This document shows, in pieces, positions 5,059 through 5,439 of a DNA stretch of 5,439 nt. The notes under the pieces are model-generated. The model had not been told where the DNA came from, made no database searches, and worked only from the letters and a program-made list of their open reading frames with translations. The translations under genes were made by a program, and so were the position numbers. The stretch is from Deltaproteobacteria bacterium (lineage in GTDB: Bacteria > Desulfobacterota > Syntrophia > Syntrophales > Smithellaceae). Positions within the stretch are counted from its first letter, which is position 1; every line of letters starts with the position of its first letter. The stretch is from assembly GCA_017860985.1 (NCBI GenBank), contig JAGFXG010000110.1, positions 1 to 5,439 of the forward strand, read 5' to 3'.

Positions 5059-5439
5059 ATGTATAAACTTGGATTAATGTGGAAAAATGGGGTTTCTTTT
5101 TTATTAGCGCTGTCATTTTTGCTTCTGATCACATCCAGTTTTATTGGCTGCAGCAACAGCGACGCACCAGTATTTCCAGCATCTGCAGTGTCGACAACAG
5201 CTCCGGAAGTTCCAGTAGTTCCAGTAGTTCCAGAAGTTCCGGCAACTCCAACATTTCAACAAAAAATTGAAGCAGCTGTTGATGCCGCCATGGCCGCGGC
5301 AGACAATAAGCGCGGTATTTCTGTGGCTGTTTATGATGGTACTACCATGTGGACATATGCAGTCGGGTACGCTACTGGTGACTATGGCACAACAACCGGT
5401 ACCGCAATGACTACTGACACACCCTCCTATGCATACAGC
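5059..5439 (+). CDS. Lipoprotein serine hydrolase (beta-lactamase/PBP fold), 5' part only
   Basis: The frame is open from ATG 5059 to the window end (127 codons). Residues 1-30 form a lipoprotein signal peptide: positive Lys at 3 and 9, hydrophobic core 12-29, and lipobox-like FIGC with the acylated Cys at 31. The following Ser (not Asp) suggests outer membrane targeting. Residues about 35-60 are a Pro/Val/Thr-rich linker with a VP repeat. From about 63 the pattern QKIEAAVDAAM...GISVAVYDG...WTYAVGYA...MTTDTPSYAYS matches the start of the class C beta-lactamase/D-Ala-D-Ala carboxypeptidase family (PF00144 type). By alignment the last codon, Ser127, is the nucleophile of the SxxK motif, whose Lys falls outside the window. 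The substrate is unknown; these proteins include peptidoglycan peptidases and esterases. It lies 22 bp after the rubredoxin fusion and is probably co-transcribed. Confidence 0.82.
   Translation, partial: MYKLGLMWKNGVSFLLALSFLLLITSSFIGCSNSDAPVFPASAVSTTAPEVPVVPVVPEVPATPTFQQKIEAAVDAAMAAADNKRGISVAVYDGTTMWTYAVGYATGDYGTTTGTAMTTDTPSYAYS
5209..5244 (+). repeat. Four tandem 9-bp units encoding a Val-Pro linker
   Basis: GTTCCAGTA occurs twice, followed by the variants GTTCCAGAA and GTTCCGGCA, all in frame in the lipoprotein gene and encoding VPV-VPV-VPE-VPA. It forms a flexible, extended tether between the lipidated Cys and the catalytic domain. Direct repeats of this kind can expand or contract by slippage without breaking the frame. 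Confidence 0.7.

Noticed and set aside
5079..5270. Plus-strand frame encoding a poly-Ser-like protein
   Set aside because: It is the shifted reading of the lipoprotein signal and its 9-bp repeat; the frame from 5059 gives a signal peptide, lipobox and hydrolase domain.

Overview
This 5.4 kb window looks like chromosomal DNA of a strictly anaerobic Gram-negative bacterium. A Desulfobacterota/'deltaproteobacterial' origin is the best guess, inferred from gene content rather than from a marker gene. The pointers are mixed base composition near 50% GC, an outer-membrane-type lipoprotein, a FabA-type dehydratase, a cobalamin-dependent radical SAM enzyme, and a flavin reductase-rubredoxin fusion typical of anaerobes. 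There are eight protein genes, and two of them run off the window edges. I see no RNA genes, insertion sequences or CRISPR.

Positions 1-4098, all minus strand, read in transcription order: a FabA-type 3-hydroxyacyl-ACP dehydratase (4098-3505); a 131-residue membrane protein of unknown function starting at TTG (3398-3003); a dedicated acyl carrier protein (2956-2684); a B12-binding radical SAM protein (2626-1277); a membrane-anchored NodB-type polysaccharide deacetylase (1230-415); and a second hotdog dehydratase of the FabZ/ApeI type starting at TTG (283 to beyond the left edge). Gaps are 46-131 bp. Candidate internal promoters lie before the membrane protein and before the last gene. The set has a private carrier protein, two different dehydratases and a radical SAM tailoring enzyme. 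That is the profile of a secondary acyl-chain pathway (special lipid, polyene or cyclised chain), not of housekeeping fatty acid synthesis. No ketosynthase, ketoreductase or acyltransferase is in view, so the cluster should continue leftward past position 1.

Positions 4099-4340 form a divergent intergenic region with candidate promoters on both strands and a small inverted repeat in the fabA leader.

Positions 4341-5439, plus strand, hold a flavin reductase-rubredoxin fusion (high-molecular-weight rubredoxin type, probably O2/NO defence electron transfer). It is followed 22 bp later by the start of a lipoprotein serine hydrolase of the beta-lactamase/penicillin-binding-protein fold. That gene is cut at what aligns as its nucleophilic serine, the last codon of the window.

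The most interesting candidate system is the minus-strand acyl cluster, especially the pairing of ACP, B12-radical SAM protein, unknown membrane protein and deacetylase. Its product cannot be read from the sequence.
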